NCBI RefSeq assembly: GCF_022458985.1
Contig: NC_061770.1
Span: forward strand, 34,763,599 to 34,827,598
DNA length: 64,000 nucleotides
Source: Mugil cephalus
Taxonomy: Eukaryota; Chordata; Actinopteri; Mugiliformes; Mugilidae
Direction of reading: 5' to 3'
The notes below the pieces were generated by a model. That model saw only the letters and a list, made by a program, of their open reading frames with translations. It had not been told where the DNA came from and did not search any database. Positions 1 through 12,227 of the stretch are shown piece by piece. How positions within the stretch are numbered: the first letter of the stretch is position 1; the number at the start of each line of letters is the position of its first letter. Position numbers and translations under genes: made by a program.

Positions 1-39
1 TTACCGTCAAACACCTGCTCAGGAGCTCATTTCCTCTTT

Positions 40-112
40 CTGTGTCGTATACGTGTCTGTGTGTCTTTGTGTCTATGTGTCTGTGTGTTTATGTGTCTGT
101 GTGTGTTTATAT
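40..112. repeat. TGTCTG/TGTGTC simple repeat
   Basis: Imperfect tandem TG-rich run made of TGTGTC, TGTG and TATGTGTC units. No gene is visible around it. Confidence 0.7.
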
Positions 113-240
113 ATTTAGGCCTGAATAAGAGAACGATTATAATTCAACATTTGACTGAAAATGGCAAAGAAACAACATGTCAGGAGTAAAGATGCAGATT
201 CACCACATGAATGTATGAGCTGCACACACAGAAGTCATGA

Positions 241-982
241 TATAAACACACATTTATACGCACATTATTATTATTTTTTAATGCTTCTGAATATGTTTCT
301 ATATTTTTATATATACATTGGGAGATTTTTTAAATATATTTTTTTAATATTTTATATGTGTTTGTATATTTTTCGTATATATATTAGGATTTTCTATACT
401 TGTATATTTTTATACTTTTGAATATTTCAGACATACTTGTATTTTTTATTCATACTTCTGAATAGTTTCATATAGTTTTGAATATTTTATATGTGACTGT
501 ATATTTGTCATATATATATATTGGGATTTTCTCTATATATTTTTGGATATTTTATATATACTTATACATACTTAGATATACTTTTAAATATTTTATATAT
601 GTGTATATTCTTTCTATATATATTTTTTTTTATATATATATTTTTGGAATATTTTATATATGTGTATATTCTTTCTATATATATATATATTTTTTATATT
701 TATATTTTTGGAATATTTTATATATGTGTATATTCTTTATATATATATATTTCTTCTTTGTTATATTTTTGGGATATTTTATATATACTTGTATAGTTTT
801 CATATATATATTGGCAGTTTCTTTATATATTTTCATATATTTTATACACACTTGTGTATTTTTATATATACTTTTGAGTATGTTTTGGGATATTTTATAT
901 ATTATCAAGGCTCAGTTAACATGTACACTCTCTTTAACATGGGAGGTTTATACATACACTTACATTTGTTAATATATATATA

Positions 983-1013
<31 letters not shown>

Positions 1014-1035
1014 AGATATAGATATATACATTATT
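241..1035. repeat. AT-rich tandem array ending in (TA)n and (TAGATA)n
   Basis: About 750 bases of degenerate tandem repeat built around GGATATTTTATATATAC and TGTGTATATTCTTTC units, followed by a clean (TA)n at about 971-995 and (GATATA)n at about 996-1030. Long open frames here encode only Tyr/Ile/Phe-rich low-complexity sequence and are not genes. A related array in reverse orientation lies at about 3110-3490. Confidence 0.8.
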
Positions 1036-1471
1036 ACTGGTGAGTGCCAGTTTGTGTATGTGGTTGTGTTAGAGATGTTAGAGATGTGTGAACGTGTGAA
1101 TGACTAAGGAGCCGTCACCACCGTCCAGGACCTGGAGGTGGAGGCAGTGAACCACTAAAAGGACCCGGGTCCACATTAAAAACAGGCCGGACTGGAGGGA
1201 CAATGTCAGTGATGCTGTGGACTTTTCTGGTACATTTGTTCATATGCTCATTTTTCTCTTCTACCAGTATTAGTCTAGTTTAACAGATGTTAGTTCATTT
1301 TATTGACATTATCTGCCGTGTTTTTGTTTATGTGCCACTGACCCACTGAGACTGAGGAGTTTCCCTTGTGAACGATCAAAGGTTAAGTTTTCTTCTGTTA
1401 CTGGAACCGTGACACAAACACAACTCACACAGTGACTGAAACACACGTGGTTTTTTCCCTCTTTCCTCCAG

Positions 1472-1675
1472 GAACAGATGCTGCAGATCAGACGGACACA
1501 ACAACAGCTTCACACAGGAAGCGAATCACATTATTAAAAGTCCAGTGAGGGTTTCTAGTCCGCGTCCATTAAAGGTTTGTAAGGTTCAGTTTCAGGCCGC
1601 GCCCTTCTCTTCTCTCACTTTAGTTTCGTTTCGTGCTGCTGCCACTTGGTGTTTCAAAATAAAAGCACGCGGCTC
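1472..1675 (+). other. candidate terminal exon of an unidentified gene entering from the left
   Basis: A strong polypyrimidine tract and acceptor (TTTCCTCCAG) end at 1471. If entered in phase 0 the exon encodes 21 residues beginning EQMLQIRRTQQQL and stops at TAA 1535-1537. A perfect AATAAA lies at about 1658-1663, as expected for a short 3' UTR. Another phase stays open longer (beginning NRCCRSDGH), so the frame is not proven. I do not recognise the protein. The upstream 1 kb is AT-rich repeat, so the preceding exon would lie outside the window. It could also be a chance acceptor next to a chance AATAAA. Confidence 0.3.
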
Positions 1676-2327
1676 ACATGTAAATAAATGAATAATAAAC
1701 TAAAAACCTAATAAATAAAACAACGAATTTAAGCTGAAATAAACGTGTTCCGCTCTATTTAATGTGAAACGTGACCATTATTACACTAATTATTAACTTA
1801 TCTAAAAAAAAAAAAGTCTACATTTGAAGTGAAACTATGAGTTTAATTAAAACTTTATGGTTTAAAAAGTCTTTAAGTTATATTAATCTATATTTATATA
1901 GATATATTTATTTATCTTTATTGTTCCCTCATAGGGAAACTCCCGTTCTGCATTTAACCCATCCAGCATCGCAGCTCCTCACCTTGACCCAATTTTAAAT
2001 ATTTATTTATTAGTTGAATTAAATAACGTGAAAGAATTTGTAAAAAAAATAAATAAATAAAATAAAATAAATTAAAATTTCGGTGGCAATAAGGCTTTTC
2101 TATATATATATATATATAAATATTTAAATTAAAATTTCTTGAACCAAAAATATGCAGGAAACCTGGATTAATGCCGAATCCCTTAAACGCTGTTTCCTTA
2201 TAATAAAACAAAGCTTCTTTTTTTCCTTCATACATATAAATACATTTTTTGTTTAACATATTTTCTAATAACAAACACATGCTTTTATTTATCCACGTAT
2301 TTTTCTAACGCAGACGCCCTTCCGACG
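1676..2327. other. AT-rich intergenic stretch upstream of cd68
   Basis: Mostly A/T-rich sequence with short homopolymers and a small (TA)n at about 2101-2118. I see no gene in it. Confidence 0.6.
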
Positions 2328-2335
2328 ACTTCCGG
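2328..2335 (+). promoter_or_regulatory. ETS-type motif in the presumed cd68 promoter
   Basis: ACTTCCGG, the reverse complement of the CCGGAAGT ETS-factor core, lies in a short GC-richer stretch about 160 bases before the cd68 start codon. CD68 in mammals is driven by PU.1, an ETS factor, in macrophages. That this site is used here is inference. Confidence 0.35.
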
Positions 2336-2430
2336 TCGCGTTGCAGCTGCAGAGACTTGACCAACGCGTTTATGAGCGGAGACGCAGCGTAGCGCAGAGT
2401 AACTTCAGCTGGTGACAGGTTCTCTGTGTC

Positions 2431-2482
2431 AGGAGGCAGAAGAACAAGAAGAAGAAGAAGAAGAAGAAGAACAAGAAGAAAG
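2431..2482 (+). repeat. (AAG)n in cd68 5' UTR
   Basis: Run of AAG/AAC triplets directly upstream of the start codon at 2494. Probably transcribed as 5' UTR. Confidence 0.6.
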
Positions 2483-2493
2483 TGATTGTCACC

Positions 2494-5400
2494 ATGCAGA
2501 GACTCGGACTTTTCACCTTTGTAACCTGCTGCGCGGTCGCAGGTGAGACGCGTGTTTTTATTTCGAGCCGACTGTCAAACGTGGGCAGAACTGAGGCGTT
2601 TCCATGCAATTACTTCAGAGATAACAAAGATTTACATATTATATGTGTATATGTGTATATTTGTGTATGTGTGTGTTGGGTAACATCACGGGGTCGTGTT
2701 ACTTAATATAGCAGCGAAACTGTTCTTGATGATTTAATGCTGAGAGATTGTTATAACCGGGTTAATGCTAAAGTTTTATTTATTGGAGCAATAAATGAGG
2801 CCATTTTTATTGAAGACTTGTGACTTCCTGGATTGTTTGGGGAACAGAAATTTCCGCAGTCCTTCCTTACAGGTCTCAGTCACATGTCTGCTGACAGATG
2901 ACGGCTGCTGGATTTTTTTTTTTTTTTTTTTTTAGTGTTGTTGTTTTTGTTTCATGCGCAGATTGAAATGAAATACAACTACGAAGAAATAACAGTAATG
3001 ATAATGCAAAAATAAATAAATAAAAGTAGCTTCTTCGGCTCCGCTGTAGGCACCGCATCATTACTCAGAGACAGGAAGAGTTACAGTCAGCAAAAAAGGT
3101 CGAAAATACGAGAAACGTACGTAGAAAACATACTAAATGTTTATAAAATATCCAAGGTGTACCGAAAAACATACTGAATATATATAAAATATCTAAATGT
3201 ATACATACAAGTATACAAAGTATACATAAACGATGCAAAATGCATACAAAAACATACAAAAGTATATGCAAAACATATAAAAAGTATATACAAAATATAT
3301 ATAAAATATCCAGAAGTCATACACAAATATACAAAGTATATGTAAAACATAAATAAGTATGTAAAGCATATACCAAATGTATATAAAATATCCAAAGGTG
3401 TACATTAAAATATATAGATTATGAATAAAAGACACAAAATGTATATAAAACATAAATAAGTATATATGAAATATATTTTTTAAAAAGTGTATCTAAAATC
3501 CCATCTTTAAGAAACTTAACAAGACCAACTTGCTTTGCACAATTTTTGGACATATCGTGACCTCAGATACTAAAAACCTTCACAAGTTGCATAACAATTG
3601 TGTAGCAATGCCTGAATGTCCCAGGCCACCAGATAGTATTAGTATGTATATATTTATGTCTATGTAGGTTGTATATTAGTGTTCATTTATGTGGTTATGT
3701 ACCGTATATATGTATTTATGTGCATATATGTGTGAGTATAACAATAGTACATACTGCACATATATATTTATATATATTAGTATACCATATTTTATTTTAC
3801 ATATGTACTATTGTTGTAAAATACTTAATACAAATAGTCAGCGCATGTTTCCTACTATTGGGTTCATGTTTCACTTCTTGCTACAATACACAATGACAAT
3901 AACGTCTGAATCTAATCGAAGCGAAGCTGTGGCCTAAAAGACAAATTGCCACAAATGCCATAAATATGTTGTGGACTTTGACAGTTATGTCATCAGCTAT
4001 GTTTGCGTAGCCTGGAAGCTAGCCCATCTGAGGTGGGAAATCATTATTCTCCCTGGACAATCACATCAAGAGTAACAGTATGAAGTAGCTATACACTGAT
4101 CTAAGTGCCGTGGATTTATTACAGTAACACTACTCTGATTGGTTGTACAACCATCCAGTGGGTGCATGGATGTGTTACTCTCTCTGTATTTGAGAGCTAG
4201 ACACTAGCTAGCTAATATTGCGCCATAAGAAGGTGATCGTTTGTTTACCCCTCGGCTGTTTAAGCCAACAATCGTCCTACGTTGTGACTTCAACAACCGT
4301 AAAGTTACTAATTAAGTTTCGACTTATAAATAGGTGGTTTAGACTTTCGTGCTAATTTGCTATTTGCTATGATGCTAACGCCGTAGCACGTTCCCAGATA
4401 TGTAACCAGAACCTCAAGAGCTGTGATTGGTCCACTTGCTTGTAGCGTCTCCTAGCTTTAGTGTTTTCCAGCTGCTTCTTTGGCGAAATTTCAGTGAAAG
4501 TCTCAGTTGTTATTGTTGAAAGTGAAGCAGGAAGTAGAAACAAAAATTTACCCAAAAGACACAGCGGCGACTAGGGATGGGTGATGTGGGCTAAAAAAAT
4601 TCCAGTTCTATCTTTCCATCGCTTGCTTTGCTCCTCATATGACTTGTACTTGTTATTCTGCTCTGTACGTTAGCCAAAGGTTAGCTACGGCTAGTCACTC
4701 ACCGTGTTCCCCAGAGTTGGGGTCCTAATCCAGCAGTGCAGCAGTTTAGCTTTAGCTTAGCATGGGTGCTGTAATGTAGAGTTGCTAATTAGCCAGTGGT
4801 TTGCAAAAGTGATGAAAAAAACTCAAGGATTTTCCTAATTCCTCCTTTTGACGCTGCACCTGAAAACCCTCAACTTCCGTCAACACACCAGCGTGACTGG
4901 TGAATTGTTTTCAGGTGCTTTCAGCTGGTTTTCAGGAAAGTTCCTGAGTTTTTTTATCACATTTGCGAACGACTGGCTAATTGGCAACTCCACATTACAG
5001 CGTCTGTGCTAAGCTAAAGCTAACAGCTGTGCCCTAGGTCAAATTGGGACAATGTCTGGACCGATTTAAAAATGCTTTGTTTTTCACGTATCCAACTCTG
5101 GGGAGTACGATAGGTGACTAAATTTCACATAGGGGTGGTTTGTCCCTTTAAGCTTCCAGTAGAAGATACTTAAAACAGGAAGTGGTGCGTAGGAACGCTG
5201 AAACTAATTTCTTTTCTCCGTATTTTTCCCTGAAGCGCTGGTTTCGGCTGCAAATGTGCAAAAGGACTCCAAACCTCCTGGGACGGTTTCCCCGGCACAA
5301 GAGTTTACCCCAACTGCACCCTCCACCACCATCAAAAGCACAACCCCGGCCCCTCACAACACGACCACCCCGGCCCCTCACAACACGACCACCCCGGCCC

Positions 5401-7073
5401 CTCACAACACGACCACCACCGGCCCCTCACAACGCGACCACCACCGTGGCCCCTCACAACGCGACCACCGTGGCCCCTCACAACACGACCACCACCGTGG
5501 CCCCTCACAACACGACCACCGTGACGCCACCTCCTCCCGGTCCTACTCCCCCCACCAACCTGACTACGGGAAAATACTTTGTGAATGAAACTGGGAAGGT
5601 GTGCGTGATGGCTGAGATGGCGTTGCAGATACGACTGAAGAACGGAAAGGTAGGAGTTCCTCGTTTTGGTAAATGTTGAAAGTTGAATGTTTGTCATCTC
5701 CAAGTAGAAGTCATGGGACAACTGGTAATTGCATGTGACAGGGAAATGCCATTTCTTGCCACGGTACCTCACACAACTTTTTTTTTTTTGGTCTCTGATT
5801 GTCCAACAGGAAAACGGGACCTTCATTATTCAGCCGAGCAAGACCCGAGCGAGTGGAAGCTGCCAGGGAACCAGTGCCGTCCTCACTCTTTCCTTCACCG
5901 AAGGCGCGATCACCTTCTCATTTAACAAGGTACGTTTCATTTTTCCTTCTGGGACTTGTCTGTATCTGGAAGTCTTGGTCTAACAGCTCATCTCAACTTG
6001 CGAAGAAGGGAAGAAAAATAGGGGAAGTGTGTCCAATGAGTCAGCTCTGAGAGCATGTGACTCGAAGCCTCTGTGATTCATACGGCGGTTTTTGGTGCTA
6101 AGCCAAATGAGTGTGCAAAGGCCAGAAGTGCCATGGTGTGAGTTTTTCCGAACCTAAACCTCACCGGTGTCATATTTCCACAACAAAGACAACTTGGCTG
6201 GTTTTCTTGAAACCCTTTTCAAATTTCCAGTTTCGTTTGGTTTTGGTTTTGTCTCAGATATATCCTGGAGATTCCTATTAGCCCTGCGTGGTAACATACG
6301 AAACAGAAGGTTTGACCATGGTTGCACCTGGTTTGGCTACATTTTAGCTCATTACATCGTATCTAAGTGTTTTATCACAAAAACGGACTATTTGAAGCTT
6401 GTGCCTACTATGGTTTAAGATTCTATCTGGACAAAAGATATCTGAAAATTGCTTTGTAGCTTTGCAGATTAAGCAAATCAATGCTTTTGAGTCTCCACAT
6501 GAAACGACAAGGCGGCGTTTTAGCCTCCGCTCTTGTGGAGGTTTAGTTTTACACTTTAGAAAGAGTCTGTTGTCATGTCTAGACTAGCTGCTGCCTCCCC
6601 ACCCCCCACCCAGCTTTGATTACTCAGCGCAGACTCTCGTTGAGGTTGTTCTTTCGTTTTCCCTTCTGAGAAAGTGAAGCATGTTATGTTATCGGGCGAC
6701 GCACCGTTTTAAATACCTGCATGCGAAAGGATAATCCTCTGACCAATCTGAGCTTTTTTGGACGTAAGTCAACTCAACTCTGCGGTCCTCGGGATGACAT
6801 GCGCTGCTGTTACTTTTCAGTCCATTGCCACATAAAGCCACGCCCAAGACTTCTGACTGATTTCCTGGAGCATGATCAGTTCCTAACGGTGTCGACACCA
6901 ACTTATCCTCCACGCAATAAAAAAATTAGCGCATTATGGACCAAAAAATTTTGTGTAATTTAAGTCAAATGCAAAATTTTTATAAAAATGCAACATATGA
7001 CGACTGCAAAAGTCTAAAGGGTCCGCGGAGGTACTGCAGGGGGGTCGCAAAATCTTTGGTTGATTAGACATTC

Positions 7074-7112
<39 letters not shown>

Positions 7113-7155
7113 GTGTGTATATATATATGTGTATATATATATGTATATATATATG

Positions 7156-7211
<56 letters not shown>

Positions 7212-10200
7212 TGTACACACAGGGAAAATACAAAAAAACACATTTTTGTGGCTCCAAAGTCACAAAAATGACTTCACATGTATTTTAGTGGCGTCGCCCC
7301 GGGAAAATAGCGTCAGTTGGGCCAATACAAGGAAGTGGGGACACGTTGTCCATATTTATATACAGTTTATGAGCTCACCAGACATTTCATCCCTACATAA
7401 AACGCAGGCTTCCAAGCTTCGTTTATTTTTTCAAGTGAATGCCAAACAGCAGTTATAGCCTATTTGTTTTATTATAAAAGGTAAACCCAGGATTTATGAG
7501 GCGAATTTATAGGCCAGTAACAAAACAGTGATAAGTGTTTGAACTTCGGCTGCGTTTCAACTTTTCCACCTCGTACTGCACTTTAAATGCCACAGAGGCC
7601 ATCTGTGCTGATTGACACCCAAAAAGCTGCATGTACCTCCCTTAACCTGTTATCGTTGCAGGCTTTTTGCAAAAAAAACAGAAAAACGCCTATTCAGGAC
7701 ATTCCCAAAGTAAACTGAATGCTGTTCATGAACATTTCGGAGCTCATGCATGATCTTGGTCTCTATTCAAAGTCAAGACCGTGAAGTTTCTATCACACAA
7801 GCCAGAATCACTCTAAGTGGTTTTGTTCTTGACTAATCAAAGTTGGCACATAGTTAAAAAATAATGTGTTGTTTGAATCCTGTAATGACTTTTATTAATG
7901 AAATCAGAAGAAAGTGGTTCAATCTAACCCTCGCCCCTTTGCCACCCAGAGAAATGTTAAAGCTGTTGTTTTCTTACTCTTCCCCAGAACGTCACAGACA
8001 ACTCCGTCTATGTCGACACGCTGGCTTTCAACCTCTCCTACTCCTTCACCAAAGGAAGTAAGTCAGATGTTTGTTTCCAGACTTTTCTGTCGTTTTATTG
8101 GTTAAACTTTAGCCCTCATCTAATTGGGTCATCACATGTGCACAGATATTCCAGTACTGCTGGGTGGGTGTTGTGCAAGCTGGCAAATATTAACACAGAC
8201 TTAAAAAGGAAAAAAAAAAAATAATAAGGTCAACAGCCTCCTTGTCTGCCCAGTTACATTTAAACACAACCTGTTGAGTTACTGTAGCTGGCATCAACCT
8301 ACTTTCAGCAGAAACGCAGTCGAACGAGTTTATCCACGTTCAACTTCGTTGACTTTGTTTTACGGCGCCGTCCTGACGAGCTTTGTGTTGTGTTGCAGGT
8401 AACCAACAGTACAGCGCCAGCAACAAGTCGCTGCATCTGTTCACCACCAAGGTTGGACACTCCTACTCCTGCAAGGCGGAGTCGCTGTACATGGGGAAAG
8501 GGCTGTACCTGGACGTCAGCAAAGATAGGATGCAGGCTTTCAACGTGACCAAGAGCGCCGAGTTTGGTCCTCGTAAGTGTCAATCACGAAATCAAGTGTG
8601 ATCTACCACAGTGTGAAAAACAACGGAACAACGGAAAACACAAAAAACAAAAAAACAGATGTCTGATCTGACTGGTTGCCCTGCAGACACTTTATGACAA
8701 TGACTAATGTAACGGTGCAGCATTGTAGTATTAATGAAAGCTGTGTCACATTCAGGCTAAAGTATTAGTTTTGCATATTGCATCAACGGCCATTATTAAT
8801 GGTTTATAATCTGTTGTGGTTGCTGTGAACTGTTGCACAGCAAACGTTTATCACTTACAGCATCTCGCAGGAAAAACAGGTTTAACCACAGTGTGACTGC
8901 AGCCGCTGCCTGTCCCTCATGATATGTTTCCATTAGGTTGCACAAAATACAACAATGAATCAAAGCTGCACAATGATCTGCACTGAAAAACGGATTCGTT
9001 TGGTTAATTTTAGTATCGACTGCGAGCGCAGAAGCTTTAGTAGTGGTCCGTGTAGTTTTTCTTTTCTTTTTTTTTTTTTTCTTTTTTTTGGGGCCTTTCA
9101 GAGTTTTAAACAGGCCAAACATTTTGACCGCCTTCCTAACATCATGCGGGTCTCCCCTCGTGGCCTCAAAACAGGAAGTCAATTGTGAAAAACTTGACAT
9201 TTTTTAGGTTTCTCAACTGACAGCAGCATGAAACGAAACCACAGCGGCTGCGGGGAAGCGACATGGCCTCACAGTGAACTTTAACAGACTAGGGCACATT
9301 CTACAATCCTGTGTTGGTCGTAGACATTTTATTAATTTATCTGTCTAATCTATATGCCCCTGAAGAAGGAAAGAAGAAGGAAAATCTGTTTTGGTAATTA
9401 TAGTAGTAGTAGTAGTAGTAGCGGAAACTTGTACTTGAAGGCTCATTTCTACTTGTACCTCGTCAGTCTGGTTCACTCTGCAACAACTCCTCCCAAACAC
9501 TAGTGGGCGCTGTATCTTTTTTTTATTACTAGTTGGGTTAAATTTTTGTCTCTACTTCCTGCTTCACTTTCCACAACAGTGACGGAAACTTTCACTGAAA
9601 TACAGGTCAAATTTTGTCTGTATCTCCAAACCTCCTCAGTTACCGACTCCTTATTATTGTGTCGATGGAGAAGCAGCCGGAAATACTAAAGCAAATACCA
9701 CATTTCTGGGGAGGTGGACGTCAGCTATGGCTATTTAATGCAGAAGTATAAACCACCTATAAGAAATGACGTAAATGTACTACGCGCCAAGGCAATGCAG
9801 AGCACAAGAGCTGTGATTGGTCCATTTAGTAGTAGCAGATCGTTTGGCTATGTTCAGCTCGGTTAGACAACACAGGTTTCTTTTATTTATCCCAATAAGT
9901 TTGGAAGACATAGCTCGATAAAGTTTTTTATATATAATTTTGAATTTTCCACGAAAGGCAGAAAATACGATGACAGCACATTATTTATTATAAATAAATA
10001 AAGTAATAAAACGACCAAATGTTCAACCCTTTCATTCGTATAGTAGGCGAGAAAAGATTTAAGAAGCTTTATCCTGAAAAACATTAAATAATAATACAGC
10101 TTTTACCAATTTATACAAAGGATAAAAGGACAAAACCAAACCAAGTCGCTCTGCTTCGATAACAACCGCTAACCGCTAAAGCTGCTAACCTCTCTTCCAC

Positions 10201-11343
10201 TTCCTCTTGTTGTCAAACCACTTGTAAAATGTGACGTCACCATCTCTAACGACTACGTGACGTTGTCTGGCAGCACCAGATACGAGGTTTCTTATCAGTA
10301 AAGATGGACCACATGAAGGAAACGTTAATGGGGGAGGTTTAAACATTCGTACGACTCGTCCTCGAGGACATTTTGGTCAAAGTTTCAGTCGCTGTTGTTG
10401 AAAGTGAAGCAGGAAGTAGAAACAAAAATGAACCCGTCTGGCAAAAAAGACACAGCGCCCACTAGTGTTTGGGAGGAGTTGTTGCAAAATGAACATGTAG
10501 AAATGACTCACACCAACGTATGTTACGTACGTAGGTAGGTTACTATATCTATGTCCTGCAGTGTCTTAACCTCCTGAGGCCTGAGCTTTAGTTTGCTTTA
10601 CTTTTTTAATTTCTCCAAGGTATTTGAAATCACTGGGACGTAAGAAGTATAAAAACTAAGAATCATCTTTGAACAAGAAGTAGTTTTTTGAGAAAAAAAA
10701 CAATGTCCTCATATGTGGACACAGGGCTTATTTCAGTATATGAAATAATAAAGTTCCCAGTGTGTAGCAAATTATAAAAGTATTTATTACACATCCTGAA
10801 CAAAAACGGAATCACAAACAATGAAATCTGCTAATTAGTGGCCGTGTGGTTCGTTGCTATTGATATAATTAGTTAAATTTACGAGTCATATCAGACTAGT
10901 AACGTTAACAAGTATAAATAAACAAGTTTTAATCATAAATTTTGATACGTTTTTGGTCCTTGTCCACTTTTGTCCCAGCCCGCTATCATGTTCTTAACCC
11001 GACTAGTGTGTTGGCCCTTTGCTACCACTAGGTGGCAATCTGAAGCGTCCACTTATGAGGACAACGGGTCTTAATGAAGCAGAATAAGAAGCTGCTACAA
11101 AGCTAAAATTTAATGTCCCCGTATGAGGACAAAGGGTCTCTGGAGGTTCAACTGGCCTTCAAATTGATTCATGTATGTTTTGTTTTTTTTATCTTTTCTC
11201 CAGCCGACTACTGTCCAGCCGACCAGGATAATTACCGTGTGGCCATTGCCGTGGGCATAACGCTGCTGGTGCTCATCATCGTGGTGATTGTCGCTTACCT
11301 GCTCGGCCGTAAGAAGAGGAACGACGGCTACCAGAGCCTGTGA
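2494..11343 (+). CDS. cd68: CD68/macrosialin-like LAMP-family lysosomal mucin, six coding exons, frameshift in mucin repeat
   Basis: Coding exons read as 2494-2542, 5236-5649, 5810-5929, 7988-8057, 8399-8572 and 11204-11343, all with GT-AG borders and joining phases. Exon 1 starts [17 protein letters not shown], a signal peptide. Exon 2 encodes a Thr/Pro mucin stalk of repeated APHNTTT units, then the start of one LAMP domain. The four LAMP cysteines appear in VCVM, GSCQG, SYSCKA and DYCPAD. The last exon carries one membrane helix ([22 protein letters not shown]) and a short tail [10 protein letters not shown], whose GYQSL is a YXXphi lysosomal sorting signal. One LAMP domain behind a mucin stalk indicates CD68 rather than LAMP1/2. 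The exons total 967 bases, one more than a multiple of three. The frame that opens exon 2 differs from the one that closes it, and the switch lies near 5411-5425 inside the repeat. An assembly indel or allelic null is likely. Without it the protein would be about 321 residues. Confidence 0.85.
3110..3490. repeat. AT-rich tandem array in cd68 intron 1
   Basis: Degenerate tandem units around ATAAAATATCCA and AACATACAAAAGTATA. The units are the reverse complement of those at 241-900, so the two arrays face each other around the 5' end of cd68. ORFs here are low complexity. Confidence 0.7.
4330..4575. mobile_element. fragment of inverted-repeat element family A
   Basis: Contains AGAGCTGTGATTGGTCCA, then GTGAAGCAGGAAGTAGAAAC and AAAGACACAGCG, the same order as in the larger copy at 9441-10508. 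Only one end is evident. Likely a non-autonomous DNA transposon remnant in cd68 intron 1. Confidence 0.5.
4690..5115. mobile_element. palindromic MITE family B, copy 1
   Basis: Left arm runs GTCACTCACCGTGTTCCCC, CCAGAGTTGG, TTAGCTTTAGCTTAGCAT, GCTAATTAGCCAG. The right arm gives the same blocks inverted (CTGGCTAATTGGCAACTC, GCTAAGCTAAAGCTAA, CCAACTCTGGGGAGTACG, GTGACTAA). A second copy lies at about 19745-20785. No transposase is visible. Confidence 0.65.
7072..7365. repeat. (TA)n/(TATG)n microsatellite followed by a family C fragment
   Basis: 7072-7212 is an alternating TA/TG microsatellite. 7320-7370 carries AAGTGGGGACACGTTG then TCCATATTTATATACAG, the terminal motif of family C seen intact at 26587-27405. 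The stretch just before the microsatellite (about 7020-7070) has TACTGCAGGGGGGTCGCAAA, a fragment of the hAT-like family at 15818-16065. All of it sits in cd68 intron 3. Confidence 0.6.
9441..10508. mobile_element. inverted-repeat element family A, near-complete copy
   Basis: About 1.07 kb bounded by long imperfect terminal inverted repeats. The left arm has CAACAACTCCTCCCAAACAC, TAGTGGGCGCTGTATC and CTACTTCCTGCTTCACTTTC. The right arm has the complements GAAAGTGAAGCAGGAAGTAG, ACACAGCGCCCACTAGTG and GGGAGGAGTTGTTG. The interior has no coding capacity that I recognise. Partial relatives occur at 4330-4575, 45605-45760 and 53288-53345. Lies in cd68 intron 5. Confidence 0.65.
10690..11145. repeat. 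dispersed repeat with repeated GAGGACAANGGGTCT motif
   Basis: GTCCTCATATGTGGACACAG (about 10704), GTCCACTTATGAGGACAACG (about 11048) and GTCCCCGTATGAGGACAAAG (about 11114) are three related palindrome-like blocks. They suggest an old inverted-repeat transposon. Family unknown. Confidence 0.4.
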
Positions 11344-12192
11344 GGAGTCGGCCACAAGTCATCCAGCCAGTGAGGCGTGGGCTAAAGGGCACCTCCACTA
11401 AACCTACCTTCTCCTGTCTTTTTATTTCTTTTTTTTTTTTTTTTGGTTTACTAGATTTTTACTGTTATCTTTTTTTTTCTTTTATCCAGAGGTATCTGCA
11501 CAAGGTTTTAAAGTTTAAATTACAACTTTTACATCACAAACTATTTATTCCTCTTAAGAAATCTAAAAATCGCAACTCTTATTTAGTATCTTCTAGACAG
11601 ACTGAATTTAATACCAAAACTGAAAAATACCGAAACTGAAAAAAAAGGGAAATAATATAAACGTTACAGCAGGAATATGTAAGAAAAACGAATTTAATGC
11701 AGGCATGAAGTTATTTCCATGCCTTTGGTACAAATACACAGAAGTTGTAACACCCTCGTATTCCTCATCGATGTGGAAAAGCATTTCTCTATCCGGACAC
11801 TAAATCTGAACCAAACTGACATCTGAAGAGAGAAATACTGACGAGAATTGGTTTGATTGTTTTAGTTTTGTGGTGTCATTTTTGAGGAACAACATCATAG
11901 TCTTTCGCCCTTTTTCAAATTTTTACGAGGTGGTCTGTGTTATTAATAGTCAGCCGTGTATATTCAGATTTTTTTTCATTATTCTATAATTTTTTTTTTT
12001 TTTTTAAAAAGGGAATTTATCTGATCTATATGCAGGTATTTGAATTATTAATCAGAACAAAAAGGGAAAATCAGACAAATGTGTATAAGGGATCATTATT
12101 TGCACTGATTTCTGATTTTTTAAACCGTAGGTTTTCAACGGGGGCACTGCAGTAGGGTCGCAAAATTTTTTGTTGATTAGGCATTTTTTTTA

Positions 12193-12227
<35 letters not shown>

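Noticed and set aside
478-1043. Tyr/Ile-rich membrane-like open frames
   Set aside because: Low-complexity translations of TA-rich tandem repeats.
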